This document shows positions 34,113 to 43,722 of a DNA stretch of 64,000 bases, piece after piece. Origin of the DNA: an uncultured Spirochaetales bacterium (lineage in GTDB: Bacteria; Spirochaetota; Spirochaetia; Sphaerochaetales; Sphaerochaetaceae); assembly GCA_949293595.1 (NCBI GenBank), contig CASFDW010000005.1, positions 1-64,000 on the forward strand. The letters are read 5' to 3'. The position numbers were made by a program, and so were the translations under genes. How positions within the stretch are numbered: position 1 is the first letter of the stretch; the number at the start of each line of letters is the position of its first letter. The notes beneath the pieces are model-generated. The model ran no database searches. It was not told the origin of the DNA and was given only the letters and a program-made list of their open reading frames with translations.

Positions 34113-35624
34113 ATGGAAAAGCCAAAACGGAGGATAAGAAAAATGGCAAAACCATCAGTGGCTGCCCATACGGGCATCCATCGCGCAAAGATATGGCAGA
34201 TCGGAGGATTCGCGCTCAACAACACGGCAACGAACCTCTATCTGTTCTTCATGAACTACATAGCCTACTACCTGACCGGGTTCATAGGGGTCGGGGTCGT
34301 CGTGGCCTCATCCCTGATCACGACGATGAGGGTCTGGGACGGAGTGACGGATCCGTTCATCGGATACGCCGTCGATAAGACGAACTCCAGGTTCGGGAAA
34401 AACAGACCGTTCATGGTCATCGGACAGCTCATACTGTTTTCCTTCTCGTTCCTGATGGTTCATTTCACACACAAGGTGCCGCAGGGCGGAAGATTCGCTG
34501 TCTTCATCATCTTCTACATGATCTACATCATCGGGTACACGTTCCAGTGCGTCGTCACGAAAAGCGCACAGACATGTCTGACCAACGATCCAAAACAGAG
34601 GCCGGTATTCACGATCTTCGACGGAATATACAACACGATCCTTTTTGCGGCGATGCCTGTCGTCGTGGCATCCTGGCTGCTTCCGAAGAACGGAAACATG
34701 TTCACGGAAGGTTTCTTCCATGAATTCTGGCTCGTCACCGCATCCATATCGGCCATATTCACGATCATCGCGATAATCTCCATAAGCAGCAAGGACAGGA
34801 TGGAGTTCTTCGGACTCGGAAAAGCCGTCAAGGTGGGTTTCAGGGATTATTGGGAGGTTCTTTCCAACAACAGGGCAATACAGATGCTGGTCATATCCGC
34901 TTCGACCGACAAACTGGCCCTGACAACCCAGGCAAACGCGACGGTCAGCATAATGATATACGGAATAGTATGCGGCAATTTCGCCATGAGCGGTGCTATC
35001 GCGTCCTACACGGCCATTCCGACGTTCCTCATGCTTCTCTTCGGTGTCGGATACATTGCAAGATATCTTGGGCAAAAGAAGGCCATGCTGTTCGGAACCT
35101 ACGGCGGCCTGATAACCAGCGCGCTCATAATCGCCCTCTTCTACATACTGGATCCGACGACGCTCAGCTTCCCGGGATTCCCCGGCTTCACGGGCTGGAA
35201 CGCGTTCACGATCCTATATCTGATACTGTTCCTCCTCTTCAAGGGATTCTCCGGAGTATCCGGGAACATCGTGATCCCGATGACGGCGGACTGCGCCGAC
35301 TACGAGGTTTACAGATCAAAGAAATACGTACCCGGACTAATGGGCACCCTGTTTTCCTTCGTGGACAAGCTCATAAGCAGCCTGGGGACGACCATAGTCG
35401 GGCTCATGTGCGCGGCAATAGGCTTTTCCAGCCAGCTTCCGACCGTCGACACACCGGTGACGCCGAAGCTCAAGGCTGTGGCACTGTTCTGCATGTTCGG
35501 ACTGATAATAATCGGACTTCTCTGCAATCTGGCCGCAATGAGGTTCTACCCTCTCACGAAGGAGAAGATGGAGGAAATCCAGAACGAGATAGCGAGAATA
35601 AAGGCAAAGGCCGCAAAGGAATGA
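34113..35624 (+). CDS. GPH family sugar:cation symporter
   Basis: Membrane transporter of 503 residues in the glycoside-pentoside-hexuronide family (MelB, XynB/UidB-like), importing a glycoside for the GH2 enzyme two genes downstream. Markers are the N-terminal ALNNTATNLYLFFMNYIAYY, the loop RVWDGVTDPFIGYAVDKTNS followed by RFGKNRPFM, and GNIVIPMTADCADYEVYRSK. Twelve membrane segments. The ATG at 34113 follows GGAGAC; an inner ATG (MAKPSV) ten residues on is an alternative. First gene of the operon. Confidence 0.9.
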   Translation: MEKPKRRIRKMAKPSVAAHTGIHRAKIWQIGGFALNNTATNLYLFFMNYIAYYLTGFIGVGVVVASSLITTMRVWDGVTDPFIGYAVDKTNSRFGKNRPFMVIGQLILFSFSFLMVHFTHKVPQGGRFAVFIIFYMIYIIGYTFQCVVTKSAQTCLTNDPKQRPVFTIFDGIYNTILFAAMPVVVASWLLPKNGNMFTEGFFHEFWLVTASISAIFTIIAIISISSKDRMEFFGLGKAVKVGFRDYWEVLSNNRAIQMLVISASTDKLALTTQANATVSIMIYGIVCGNFAMSGAIASYTAIPTFLMLLFGVGYIARYLGQKKAMLFGTYGGLITSALIIALFYILDPTTLSFPGFPGFTGWNAFTILYLILFLLFKGFSGVSGNIVIPMTADCADYEVYRSKKYVPGLMGTLFSFVDKLISSLGTTIVGLMCAAIGFSSQLPTVDTPVTPKLKAVALFCMFGLIIIGLLCNLAAMRFYPLTKEKMEEIQNEIARIKAKAAKE

Positions 35625-35640
35625 GCACGGAGGAAGCCGC

Positions 35641-36027
35641 ATGATGCTGGATTTTGAAAGGGACATAGAGGCGTTGAGACGCCATGACGATTATGTGAAT
35701 GCCGCAGAACTGGCGGATCTGGAGATGCAGCTTCAGCAAGCCAGGAAGGAGGCTGGCCTCGGGAAAAAGCGTTCCAGGCTGTTCTCATACATCGACAGGA
35801 AGATTGCTGAACACCGCATGCGGCCCGTTGTGAAGAAGAAATACATGACGCTGCTGCTCTCGTGCGGCTGGCTGTGCGGCTCCCACCGGTTCTATTCGGG
35901 CAAGAGGATCAGCGGCATGCTGTACCTTCTGTTCTTCTGGACGGGGATACCGTTCGCCATGTGCGTGATAGACCTGATGCAGGTGCTTCCCATGGCTGCG
36001 GATGAAAAGGGCGAAATAATGCTTTGA
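35641..36027 (+). CDS. TM2 domain-containing protein
   Basis: Protein of 128 residues. The first 65 residues are charged and helical; the C-terminal half is a TM2 domain with KKKYMTLLLSCGWLCGSHRF, YSGK and FFWTGIPFAMCVIDLM, giving two membrane helices joined by a short loop. TM2 function is unknown. GGAGGA precedes the ATG. It sits between the sugar symporter and the glycosidase (16 and 13 bp gaps), so it belongs to that operon. Confidence 0.85.
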   Translation: MMLDFERDIEALRRHDDYVNAAELADLEMQLQQARKEAGLGKKRSRLFSYIDRKIAEHRMRPVVKKKYMTLLLSCGWLCGSHRFYSGKRISGMLYLLFFWTGIPFAMCVIDLMQVLPMAADEKGEIML

Positions 36028-36040
36028 CAAGGAGGAAACG

Positions 36041-38317
36041 ATGAGGATAATCAGGAACCTGAACAACGGATGGCTGTTCAAAAGGGCGGCCTGGCAGGGG
36101 GACACGGACTTCAAGGACTATGCCAGGGTGGACCTGCCACATACCTGGAACGCAGCCGACGGACAGGACGGAGGTGCCGACTATTACAGGGGTGAAGGGA
36201 CATATGTCCTGCATCTGGACACCCAAGGGATCCCCGACGGCTACCGCCACTACATCGAGTTCAAGGGGGCCAATGCACTGGCCCGCGTGTTTGCGAACGG
36301 AAAGCAGCTTTGCGAACACCGCGGAGGTTATTCCGCGTTCCGGGTCGACCTTACAGACGAGCTCAAGGAGGCCGCAGGCGCACAGATCATGGTCATTGTC
36401 GACAATTCGGATCATTCCGACATATATCCGCAGGTGGCGGACTTCACGTTCTACGGCGGGCTCTACAGGGATGTCGAACTGATCAGCGTCCCGGAAACCC
36501 ATTTCGATCTGGAATACCACGCCGGACCGGGCTTCAAGTACGGGACAAGAATTTTGGGTCCTGATGCAAAAATCGACGTGACGGCATGGATCAAGAACCC
36601 GCAGGCCGGGGACATGGTCCTGTTCAGACTGGGCAACGACCTGGGCGAGACCGTCTGCGAGACCTGGAGCAAGGCTGAAAAGAAGGTGGAAGCATCAATT
36701 CCTGTCGACAACGCACACCTGTGGCAGGGAGTCAGGGACCCGTACCTCTACAATCTGGAAATAAGCATAGTCAGAAACAATGAAACGATCGACAGTACCG
36801 GATGCAACGTGGGCATAAGGGATTTCTCCGTCGATCCCGGGAAGGGATTCTTCCTGAACGGGGTCTCCATGCCGCTGAGAGGGGTTTCCCGGCATCAGGA
36901 CAAGCTGATGCTCGGCAATGCGCTGTGCAGCGAGGATCATTACCTGGACTGCGAACTCATTTCGGAAATCGGAGCGAACACGGTCAGGCTCGCCCACTAC
37001 CAGCACAGCCAAACGTTTTACAAGGCATGTGATGAATACGGATTCGTTGTATGGGCGGAGATACCGTTCATCAGCGTCATGAGCATGGACAGGGACGCCC
37101 ATGAGAACGCCATGAACCAGCTCAGGGAGCTGATAATCCAGAACTGCAACCACCCCTCCATATGTTTCTGGGGGATTTCGAACGAAATCACCATAGGCGG
37201 GGAAAGGGACGGGCTGGAGGAGAACCTCAGGCAGCTCGACGCATTGGCAAAGGAGCTCGATCCCTCAAGGCCGACCACAATGGCACAGGTGTCGATGCTC
37301 CCGATGGAGAGCGTGCTGAACACGATAACGGACGTGGTCTCCTACAACCACTATTTCGGATGGTACGGCGGATGCATGGAGGACAACGGGAAATGGCTCG
37401 ACAGCTTCCACGAGAAATATCCGGACAGATGCCTTGGCCTGTCCGAATACGGGGCGGAAGGTATCATAAGCTGGCATTCGGACAATCCGAGGTGCAGGGA
37501 TTACAGCGAGGAATACCAGGCCCAATACCATGAGCACATGGCCAGGGTTATTTCGGAACGTCCGTACCTTTGGGCGACCCATGTATGGAACATGTTCGAT
37601 TTCGGTTGTGACGCAAGGGACGAGGGCGGCGTGAAGGGCCGCAACAACAAGGGGCTCGTGACCATCGACAGGAAGACGCGGAAGGATGCCTTCTATGTCT
37701 ACAAGGCATACTGGTCCGACGAACCTTTCGTACATATCGCGGGAAGAAGGTACGGGATGAGGCCGTACGGAAGCATGGATGTGAAGGTCTATTCCAACCA
37801 GAGCGAGGTGACGCTCGTCGTGAACGGCAGGGAAGCCGGCACACAGACCGGAAGCAAGCTGTTCATCTTCAAGGACGTGCCGCTGTCCATGGGAAGCAAC
37901 ACAATCAGGGCGATCGGAGGCTCCGGTGAAACCGACACAGTCGTGTTCACGCGCGTTCCGGAGGCCGTTCCGGGCTACGTGATGCCGGAGGAAACGGAAG
38001 ACTGCGGCTGCGACGGTGCAAGGAACTGGTTCGACGGCATGGATCTGGACTCCCCCGCCCCGGAACCGACATTCCTTGACGGCTTTTTCAGCATAAACGA
38101 CAAGATCGGGGATATCTTTGCGAACGAAACCGCAGAGAACGTGGTATCCTCGGCCTTCATCAGATTCACGGGAAGGAAGATGAGGAAGTCGATGCTCATG
38201 ATCATGGGAAGCGCCAGATTGAGGGATATGGCAGGCATCGCCGTCGGAAACGACAAAGAGGCCGTGGAGAAGATGCTCGGTTTCGTCAACAGGGAGCTTC
38301 AGAAAATCGCCAAATAG
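36041..38317 (+). CDS. Glycoside hydrolase family 2 (beta-galactosidase/beta-glucuronidase type)
   Basis: Retaining glycosidase of 758 residues. Domains in order: sugar-binding jelly roll (about 1-165, VDLPHTWNA), immunoglobulin-like (165-270), TIM barrel (270-560) and a C-terminal part. Acid/base Glu382 is in GISNEI and the nucleophile Glu469 is in LSEYGAEG. It has no signal peptide and acts on the glycoside brought in by the GPH symporter. The last 80 residues are a helical tail. Which sugar is cleaved cannot be decided from sequence. Followed by a terminator. Confidence 0.92.
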   Translation: MRIIRNLNNGWLFKRAAWQGDTDFKDYARVDLPHTWNAADGQDGGADYYRGEGTYVLHLDTQGIPDGYRHYIEFKGANALARVFANGKQLCEHRGGYSAFRVDLTDELKEAAGAQIMVIVDNSDHSDIYPQVADFTFYGGLYRDVELISVPETHFDLEYHAGPGFKYGTRILGPDAKIDVTAWIKNPQAGDMVLFRLGNDLGETVCETWSKAEKKVEASIPVDNAHLWQGVRDPYLYNLEISIVRNNETIDSTGCNVGIRDFSVDPGKGFFLNGVSMPLRGVSRHQDKLMLGNALCSEDHYLDCELISEIGANTVRLAHYQHSQTFYKACDEYGFVVWAEIPFISVMSMDRDAHENAMNQLRELIIQNCNHPSICFWGISNEITIGGERDGLEENLRQLDALAKELDPSRPTTMAQVSMLPMESVLNTITDVVSYNHYFGWYGGCMEDNGKWLDSFHEKYPDRCLGLSEYGAEGIISWHSDNPRCRDYSEEYQAQYHEHMARVISERPYLWATHVWNMFDFGCDARDEGGVKGRNNKGLVTIDRKTRKDAFYVYKAYWSDEPFVHIAGRRYGMRPYGSMDVKVYSNQSEVTLVVNGREAGTQTGSKLFIFKDVPLSMGSNTIRAIGGSGETDTVVFTRVPEAVPGYVMPEETEDCGCDGARNWFDGMDLDSPAPEPTFLDGFFSINDKIGDIFANETAENVVSSAFIRFTGRKMRKSMLMIMGSARLRDMAGIAVGNDKEAVEKMLGFVNRELQKIAK

Positions 38318-38321
38318 ATCC

Positions 38322-38346
38322 AGGGGTGCATGGGCACCCCTTTCCC
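38322..38346 (+). terminator. Terminator of the GPH/GH2 operon
   Basis: AGGGGTGC-ATGG-GCACCCCT (38322-38341) with TTT at the end of the stem. Confidence 0.75.
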
Positions 38347-38409
38347 GTTTCAAAAAACACCACGGTACTTATTTACATTACTCTAAGGATAATATAGACT
38401 TACCGGGCT

Positions 38410-40188
38410 ATGGAAATATTACCGGAATTCAAGATGCTGGGGCTTTCGGACGATACCTTGGAAGCCCTTAGGGAAAAAGGCTTCACCACGCCGACCGAAA
38501 TACAGAAACTCTGCATACCGCTACTCCTCGAGGAAGGGACGGAAGTCATAGGACAGGCCCAGACCGGGACCGGGAAAACAGCCGCTTTCGGGCTGCCGAT
38601 CATCGAGACCTTGGATGGGGACGGCTCCCTTGGAGCCCTCATACTCTGCCCCACAAGGGAGCTTGCAATCCAGGTGGCAGAAGAAATCAGATCGCTCGAA
38701 GGCAGGAAGAAACTGGTTGTTGAACCAGTATATGGAGGAGCCTCGATAGAGAACCAGATCAAGAAACTGAAGAAGGGCGTCGACGTGGTGGTGGGCACCC
38801 CCGGCAGGATACTGGACCATATCAGAAGGAAGACGATAAGGCTGGACGGCCTAAGATTCTGCGTGCTGGACGAGGCCGACGAGATGCTGGACATGGGCTT
38901 CATCGAGGACATCGAGGCGATTCTTGCGGAAACCCCCGAGAACAAAAGAATGCTGATGTTCAGTGCGACGATGCCGGAAATGGTTCTTTCGATCGCCGAG
39001 AAATTCATGCACGACTACAAGCTCATCCGGACGGAAAAGAAGGACACGAGCAACAAGATGACCAGACAGATAGCCTACATCGTCAAGGAAAGCGAGAAAC
39101 TGGAGGCACTCACGAGGATCATCGACAGCGAGGTCGGTTTCTACGGTGTCATATTCTGCCGGACCAAGATACAGTGCGAGGAGATTGCGAACAGGCTGCA
39201 GTCCCGCGGCTACGGGGCGGCGGCCCTGCACGGGGACCTGTCGCAGAGGGAGAGGGAGGCGATATTGAAGGCGGTCAAGGAGCACAGGACGGAAATCCTG
39301 GTTGCGACCGACGTGGCCTCCCGTGGTCTCGACATTCAGGAGCTTTCCCATGTGATCAACTTCTCCGTCCCCGAGGATCCGGAGATATACATCCACCGCG
39401 TCGGCAGGACCGGACGCGCGGGACACGAGGGAATTGCGATAACCCTCTGCGGACCGAGGGAGACAAGAAGGCTTTCCTTCATAGAGAGGACCACATCCTC
39501 GGACATCGTAAGACTGGAGGTCCCGACAATAAAGCAGGTCCTTGCCGCAAAAAGAGAGAAGATCAGCACGGACATAAAGGACAAGCTGGCGCAGGAGCCG
39601 AAGAAGGAATACCTGGTGCTGGCCATGGAGGCGCTGGAGGACTCGAAGGATCCCCTGTCCGCGTTTGCATGCCTGCTCCAGGCGCTATACGGCGACCAGC
39701 TCAATGAAAAGCTCTATACCGAGATCTCGGTCGGAAAGGACGGACGCAGGCAGGAGAGGAAGGACAGGAAGGATTCCGGAAGGAAGGACGAGGAGCTCAC
39801 AAGGATATTCATAGCACGCGGCAGGCGTGACGGCATCACAAAGCGTTCCCTCGTCAACATCCTGTGCGACCAGGTCGGCATCAGGGACCAGGACCTGAAC
39901 CATATTGAGGTGATGGACGATTTTTCATTCGTCAGCACGCCCGAGGGCGTGGCCAAAAAGATACTGAAGTACTTTTCAGTGCCGAAGGGAAAAGGAAAGC
40001 CCATAGCCACCAGGGCCAAGGATGAGAGGTTCGCAGGCGTCAGGGGCGGAAGGGACAATTTCAAAAAGAGAAAGAGATGGTCCGACGAGTTCCAACCTTA
40101 CGGCAGGGACATCAGGGATGGGGAAGACGAGGGCTTCAGGATGCCTGAAAAGAGACGCAAGGAAAAAGGGAGGAAGAAAAGGAAATGA
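38410..40188 (+). CDS. DEAD-box RNA helicase with DbpA-type RNA-binding domain
   Basis: ATP-dependent RNA helicase of 592 residues, CsdA/DeaD-like, in ribosome assembly or RNA decay. Motifs: GFTTPTEIQ (Q), AQTGTGKT (I), PTRELA (Ia), TPGR, DEAD (II), SAT (III), HGDLSQREREAIL, ATDVASRGLDI and HRVGRTGRAG (VI). The DbpA/CsdA RNA-binding fold is at about residues 455-530 (RIFIARGRRDGITKRSLVNI), followed by a basic tail. TAATAT/TAGACT -10-like boxes lie 9-14 bases before the ATG and no Shine-Dalgarno site is visible. Confidence 0.95.
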   Translation: MEILPEFKMLGLSDDTLEALREKGFTTPTEIQKLCIPLLLEEGTEVIGQAQTGTGKTAAFGLPIIETLDGDGSLGALILCPTRELAIQVAEEIRSLEGRKKLVVEPVYGGASIENQIKKLKKGVDVVVGTPGRILDHIRRKTIRLDGLRFCVLDEADEMLDMGFIEDIEAILAETPENKRMLMFSATMPEMVLSIAEKFMHDYKLIRTEKKDTSNKMTRQIAYIVKESEKLEALTRIIDSEVGFYGVIFCRTKIQCEEIANRLQSRGYGAAALHGDLSQREREAILKAVKEHRTEILVATDVASRGLDIQELSHVINFSVPEDPEIYIHRVGRTGRAGHEGIAITLCGPRETRRLSFIERTTSSDIVRLEVPTIKQVLAAKREKISTDIKDKLAQEPKKEYLVLAMEALEDSKDPLSAFACLLQALYGDQLNEKLYTEISVGKDGRRQERKDRKDSGRKDEELTRIFIARGRRDGITKRSLVNILCDQVGIRDQDLNHIEVMDDFSFVSTPEGVAKKILKYFSVPKGKGKPIATRAKDERFAGVRGGRDNFKKRKRWSDEFQPYGRDIRDGEDEGFRMPEKRRKEKGRKKRK

Positions 40189-41285
40189 GGGACCGTCATG
40201 ACTATCTTATCGTCGGCTCGGGACTGTTCGGTGCCGTATGCGCGCATGAACTGGTCAAAAAAGGAAAAAGCGTGCTCGTCCTTGAAAAAAGGGATCACAT
40301 AGGAGGCAACATCCGTACGGAGAAGGCCGACGGAATAGACATACACCGGTACGGGGCGCACATTTTCCACACCTCCAACCGCATGGTCTGGGACTACGTG
40401 GATGCCATCACCCCGTTTTCTCCGTTCATCAACAGTCCCGTTGCGAACTACAAGGGACGGATTTATTCGATGCCTTTCAACATGCATACGTTCTCAAAGA
40501 TGTGGGGCATAAGCATGCCGGAGGAGGCGGAAAGGATAATCGCGGAGCAGAGGAAGGAGATTGTTGGCGAGCCGAAGAACCTGGAGCAGCAGGCGATCAG
40601 CCTTGTCGGGCGCGACATATACGAGACATTGGTCAAAGGGTATACGGAGAAGCAATGGGGGCGCGATTGCAGCAGCCTGCCTGCGGACATAATCAAACGC
40701 CTTCCGGTGCGTCTTACCTACGACAACAATTACTTCAACGATCCATGGCAGGGAATCCCCTCGGAGGGGTACACCGTCCTGGCCGAAAGACTGCTCGAGG
40801 GATCCGACATCATCCTGGACGAGGACTTCAACAAAAGAAGGGAATACTGGCGAAGCAGGGCCGGCATAACCATATATACCGGATGCCTGGACGAACTGTT
40901 CGATTGCTGCTACGGTCCTCTCAGCTACAGGTCCGAGGTATTCAGGCTGGAGAGGATCGAAAAGGAGAACTACCAGGGCGTGGCGGTAATGAACTTCACC
41001 GAAAGGGAGATCCCCTACACCAGGATCATCGAGCACAAGCATTTTCTGAAGACCAAGTCACCAGTGACCTGGATAAGCAGGGAATATCCTGTGGACTATA
41101 CGGAGACCGGGGAACCCTACTACCCTATAAACGATGAATTGAACAACAGCCTGCACGGAAGATATCTTGCACTGGCGCAGAAGGATGACAAGCTGCTGAT
41201 CGGCGGGCGCCTCGCGATGTACCGTTATTTCGACATGGACAAGACGGTGGAGAAAGCGCTCGAGCTGGTTCAAAGATGCAGGTGA
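40185..41285 (+). CDS. glf: UDP-galactopyranose mutase
   Basis: Flavoenzyme of 366 residues that interconverts UDP-galactopyranose and UDP-galactofuranose for cell-surface glycans. FAD site DYLIVGSGLFGAVCAHEL, GGNIRTEKADGIDIHRYGAH, YTEKQWGRD, and the substrate region NYFNDPWQGIPSEGYT are diagnostic. It overlaps the helicase gene by 4 bp (ATGA). No other glycan synthesis gene is beside it. The 3' end overlaps the convergent TrpR-like gene by 16 bp. Confidence 0.95.
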   Translation: MRDRHDYLIVGSGLFGAVCAHELVKKGKSVLVLEKRDHIGGNIRTEKADGIDIHRYGAHIFHTSNRMVWDYVDAITPFSPFINSPVANYKGRIYSMPFNMHTFSKMWGISMPEEAERIIAEQRKEIVGEPKNLEQQAISLVGRDIYETLVKGYTEKQWGRDCSSLPADIIKRLPVRLTYDNNYFNDPWQGIPSEGYTVLAERLLEGSDIILDEDFNKRREYWRSRAGITIYTGCLDELFDCCYGPLSYRSEVFRLERIEKENYQGVAVMNFTEREIPYTRIIEHKHFLKTKSPVTWISREYPVDYTETGEPYYPINDELNNSLHGRYLALAQKDDKLLIGGRLAMYRYFDMDKTVEKALELVQRCR

Positions 41286-41593
41286 TCGTCGTATCGTGAG
41301 GAAAGAAGGTTGCGCATGAAGCCTTCTTTCTTTTTCAGCATCCTGCTTCCCCTTGTTATCTTGCAGAGGCTTATGCTCCGGTTCCGGGCGATCTCCCTCT
41401 GGCTTTTCCCGCGGTAGAGGTCGTCCATCAGAAGCCATCTCAGAAGGAAATCGTCGACCTCGGCGTTCGTGAACATGTCATCGAACAGCCTCTTCATATC
41501 CTCTTCGTCGTCTATCTGCGTAAATACCTTGATCATATCGGCGAAGGCCCTACGTCCCTCGTCCGTATCCATCAGATTGCGTTCCTTTCTCAT
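41270..41593 (-). CDS. TrpR/YerC family helix-turn-helix protein
   Basis: A 107-residue protein of the Trp-repressor superfamily (YerC/YecD type). FTNAEVDDFLLRWLLMDDLY and SQREIARNRSISLCKITRGS are the two helix-turn-helix elements. The ATG at 41593 is chosen because TAGAAT (complement of 41601-41606) ends 7 bases before it and there is no Shine-Dalgarno site; extensions upstream read into the promoter. Regulon unknown. Confidence 0.82.
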   Translation of the reverse strand: MRKERNLMDTDEGRRAFADMIKVFTQIDDEEDMKRLFDDMFTNAEVDDFLLRWLLMDDLYRGKSQREIARNRSISLCKITRGSRMLKKKEGFMRNLLSSRYDDHLHL

Positions 41594-41617
41594 ATCTGGC
41601 ATTCTATCATAAAACAA

Positions 41618-43141
41618 CTACAGAGCGGGAGAGAAAAGCTTGTAAAAATACCTGAAGCATTTGCGAACCGGATTTATGCGCGAGGCGCACCCCGGCCTCT
41701 GCAGACGCGACAGATCCTCTATCTTTAGGTAATCCTTCTTCACGTCCCCTATAAGGCTCGAACCGTAAAAAACCACGGAAAGCTCGAAATGCAGGAAGAA
41801 AGACCTGTAATCGAGGTTGGTAGTGCCGACGATTGCGATCCTGTCGTCACTGACGAACATCTTCGAGTGCACGAACCCCGGAAGGAATTCAAAGATCTTC
41901 ACCCCTGCCCCGATCAGCTCCTCGTAATTGCTCCGGGTGACCTCGTGCACCTGCTTCTTGTCCGGATGGTACGGGGTAATGATCCGAATGTCTATCCCGC
42001 TCTGGGCGGCAAGCTTCAAAGCACCCTTCATGGCATCGTCGGGTATAAGATACGGAGTCGTTATCCAGACATACCTCTTTGCGTTGTTTATGATCTGGAG
42101 ATAGGCGTTCTCCCCCAGAGGCTCGTCAAGAAGAGGATTGGAGCCGAACGGCTGGATGAGCCCGTCCCCCTGCCCGATCGGAAGCGGGAGCATCGACCCG
42201 AGGTCGTCGGCCTTCTTGGTGATGGCATCCCATATCTGGACGAACATGCGTGTGAAATTGAACACGGCCCGGCCCTCGAGCCTTATTGCGTTGTCCTTCC
42301 AATAGCCGAACCGGATCTCATTGTTCAAATACTCGTCGGAAAGGTTGAGCCCGCCTGTGTAGCATACATTCCCGTCGATGCACAGGATCTTCCTGTGGTC
42401 GCGGAAATTGAGCCTCGGGTTGACATGGAGCCTGAGGGGATTGAAGCATATGGCATGGATGTTCCAGGATTCGAGCAGACGGTCGTACTTCATGGGAAGC
42501 ACGTTCACGCTGCCCATGTCGTCATAGATCACCCTGACATCCACGCCGGACGAGGCCTTTTCCTTGAGTATCTCCAATATCGTGTTCCAGCACGAACCAA
42601 TCCCCACGACAAAATACTCTATGAATATGAACTTCTCCGCCCTTCTCAAATCCGGTATGAGCGCCTTGAAGAATTCCTCGCCGGTCGGAAAGTATCTTGC
42701 CCTGGTGCCGTCGCAGACCGGCATGTGCGACATGTTGTAGATGTACGAGGCCAGCCGGGCATCACCTTCGTCCGATATTCCTTCCAGCAAGCCGTCCATC
42801 AGTGCAGCATCGGACTCAACCATGTCCGGATCGATCTTGTAGGATCTGACCTTCTTCTGTGCCAGCCGCCCTATCTTCTTGTTGCCGAACAGAAGATACA
42901 GCACGCCCCCAACCGTCGGAAACAGGCTTGAAAGCGCTATCCAAACCATCTTGTACGACGGATTCTCGTTCCGCGACATGACCAAGAGCACGACAATAGC
43001 CGAAAGGAAATAGAAATAGAAATAATACCCTTTGGAGTACGCGGCCCACACCACAAGATACACCATCAGAGAGAATTCGAATATGAACAGTATCGACGAC
43101 CAGAAAAGCCTGGATGTGAGCAGCTTGAACAGTTTCCTCAT
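41618..43141 (-). CDS. cls: Cardiolipin synthase
   Basis: Joins two phosphatidylglycerols to cardiolipin at the inner membrane. The 507-residue protein has two N-terminal membrane helices, then two phospholipase-D catalytic motifs: FRDHRKILCIDGN and FVHSKMFVSDDRIAIVGTTN. The ATG at 43141 overlaps the queH stop (ATGA) and has GGAAGG upstream. The N-terminal 25 residues beyond this start in the long frame are dropped. Family length is about 480-510, so it is complete. Confidence 0.93.
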   Translation of the reverse strand: MRKLFKLLTSRLFWSSILFIFEFSLMVYLVVWAAYSKGYYFYFYFLSAIVVLLVMSRNENPSYKMVWIALSSLFPTVGGVLYLLFGNKKIGRLAQKKVRSYKIDPDMVESDAALMDGLLEGISDEGDARLASYIYNMSHMPVCDGTRARYFPTGEEFFKALIPDLRRAEKFIFIEYFVVGIGSCWNTILEILKEKASSGVDVRVIYDDMGSVNVLPMKYDRLLESWNIHAICFNPLRLHVNPRLNFRDHRKILCIDGNVCYTGGLNLSDEYLNNEIRFGYWKDNAIRLEGRAVFNFTRMFVQIWDAITKKADDLGSMLPLPIGQGDGLIQPFGSNPLLDEPLGENAYLQIINNAKRYVWITTPYLIPDDAMKGALKLAAQSGIDIRIITPYHPDKKQVHEVTRSNYEELIGAGVKIFEFLPGFVHSKMFVSDDRIAIVGTTNLDYRSFFLHFELSVVFYGSSLIGDVKKDYLKIEDLSRLQRPGCASRINPVRKCFRYFYKLFSPAL

Positions 43142-43680
43142 TCCCCGCCTTCCTTCCTGTGGGAAAATTCGCAGCCGCACCAGCTCTGGCGGTAAAGGCC
43201 GAGCGACCTGGACAGCTCGACGGATCTGTTGAACCCGTTCTTCTTCTTGAAGTCTATTGCTTCGAAACCCACGAGATCCTCCCCCTGCCGGAAGATCGTG
43301 GGACTGCTCTTGAACCTCGAAACGGTCAGCGTTGTGGTGAAATGCGCAATCCCGAGCTCGGCGGCCTTGGCCGCGGCCCTTTCAAGGCTGTATCTGAAAC
43401 AAAGGCTGCAACGGGCACCATGCTCCGGATCATCCTCATGTCCCCGGACACGTCCGAGCCACGAATCATGGTCATATTCGTCCATATATATCGGGAGGTT
43501 GTTGAAACCGGCGACCTTCACTGCCTCGCCGTATCTTTTCAAAAACTCCTGATAAGGGTGGATATTGCTGTTCGAAAAATAAAGGACAGGTTGCCATCCA
43601 AGTTCGAAAAGACGCTCTATGGATGCAGTGGAGCATGGCCCGCAACACACATGGAGCAGAATCCTATTATCATCGGCCAT
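43138..43680 (-). CDS. queH: Epoxyqueuosine reductase QueH
   Basis: Last step of queuosine synthesis in tRNA, replacing QueG. The 180-residue protein has the iron-sulfur and iron ligands HVCCGPCSTASIERL, ARCSLCFRYSLERAA and SWCGCEFS, in the order expected for QueH. It lies upstream of cls with a 4 bp overlap. Other queuosine genes are not in the window. Confidence 0.93.
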   Translation of the reverse strand: MADDNRILLHVCCGPCSTASIERLFELGWQPVLYFSNSNIHPYQEFLKRYGEAVKVAGFNNLPIYMDEYDHDSWLGRVRGHEDDPEHGARCSLCFRYSLERAAAKAAELGIAHFTTTLTVSRFKSSPTIFRQGEDLVGFEAIDFKKKNGFNRSVELSRSLGLYRQSWCGCEFSHRKEGGE

Positions 43681-43722
43681 GTTTCCATGTTATATAATAA
43701 ACATAAAAAAAACCATACGGGG

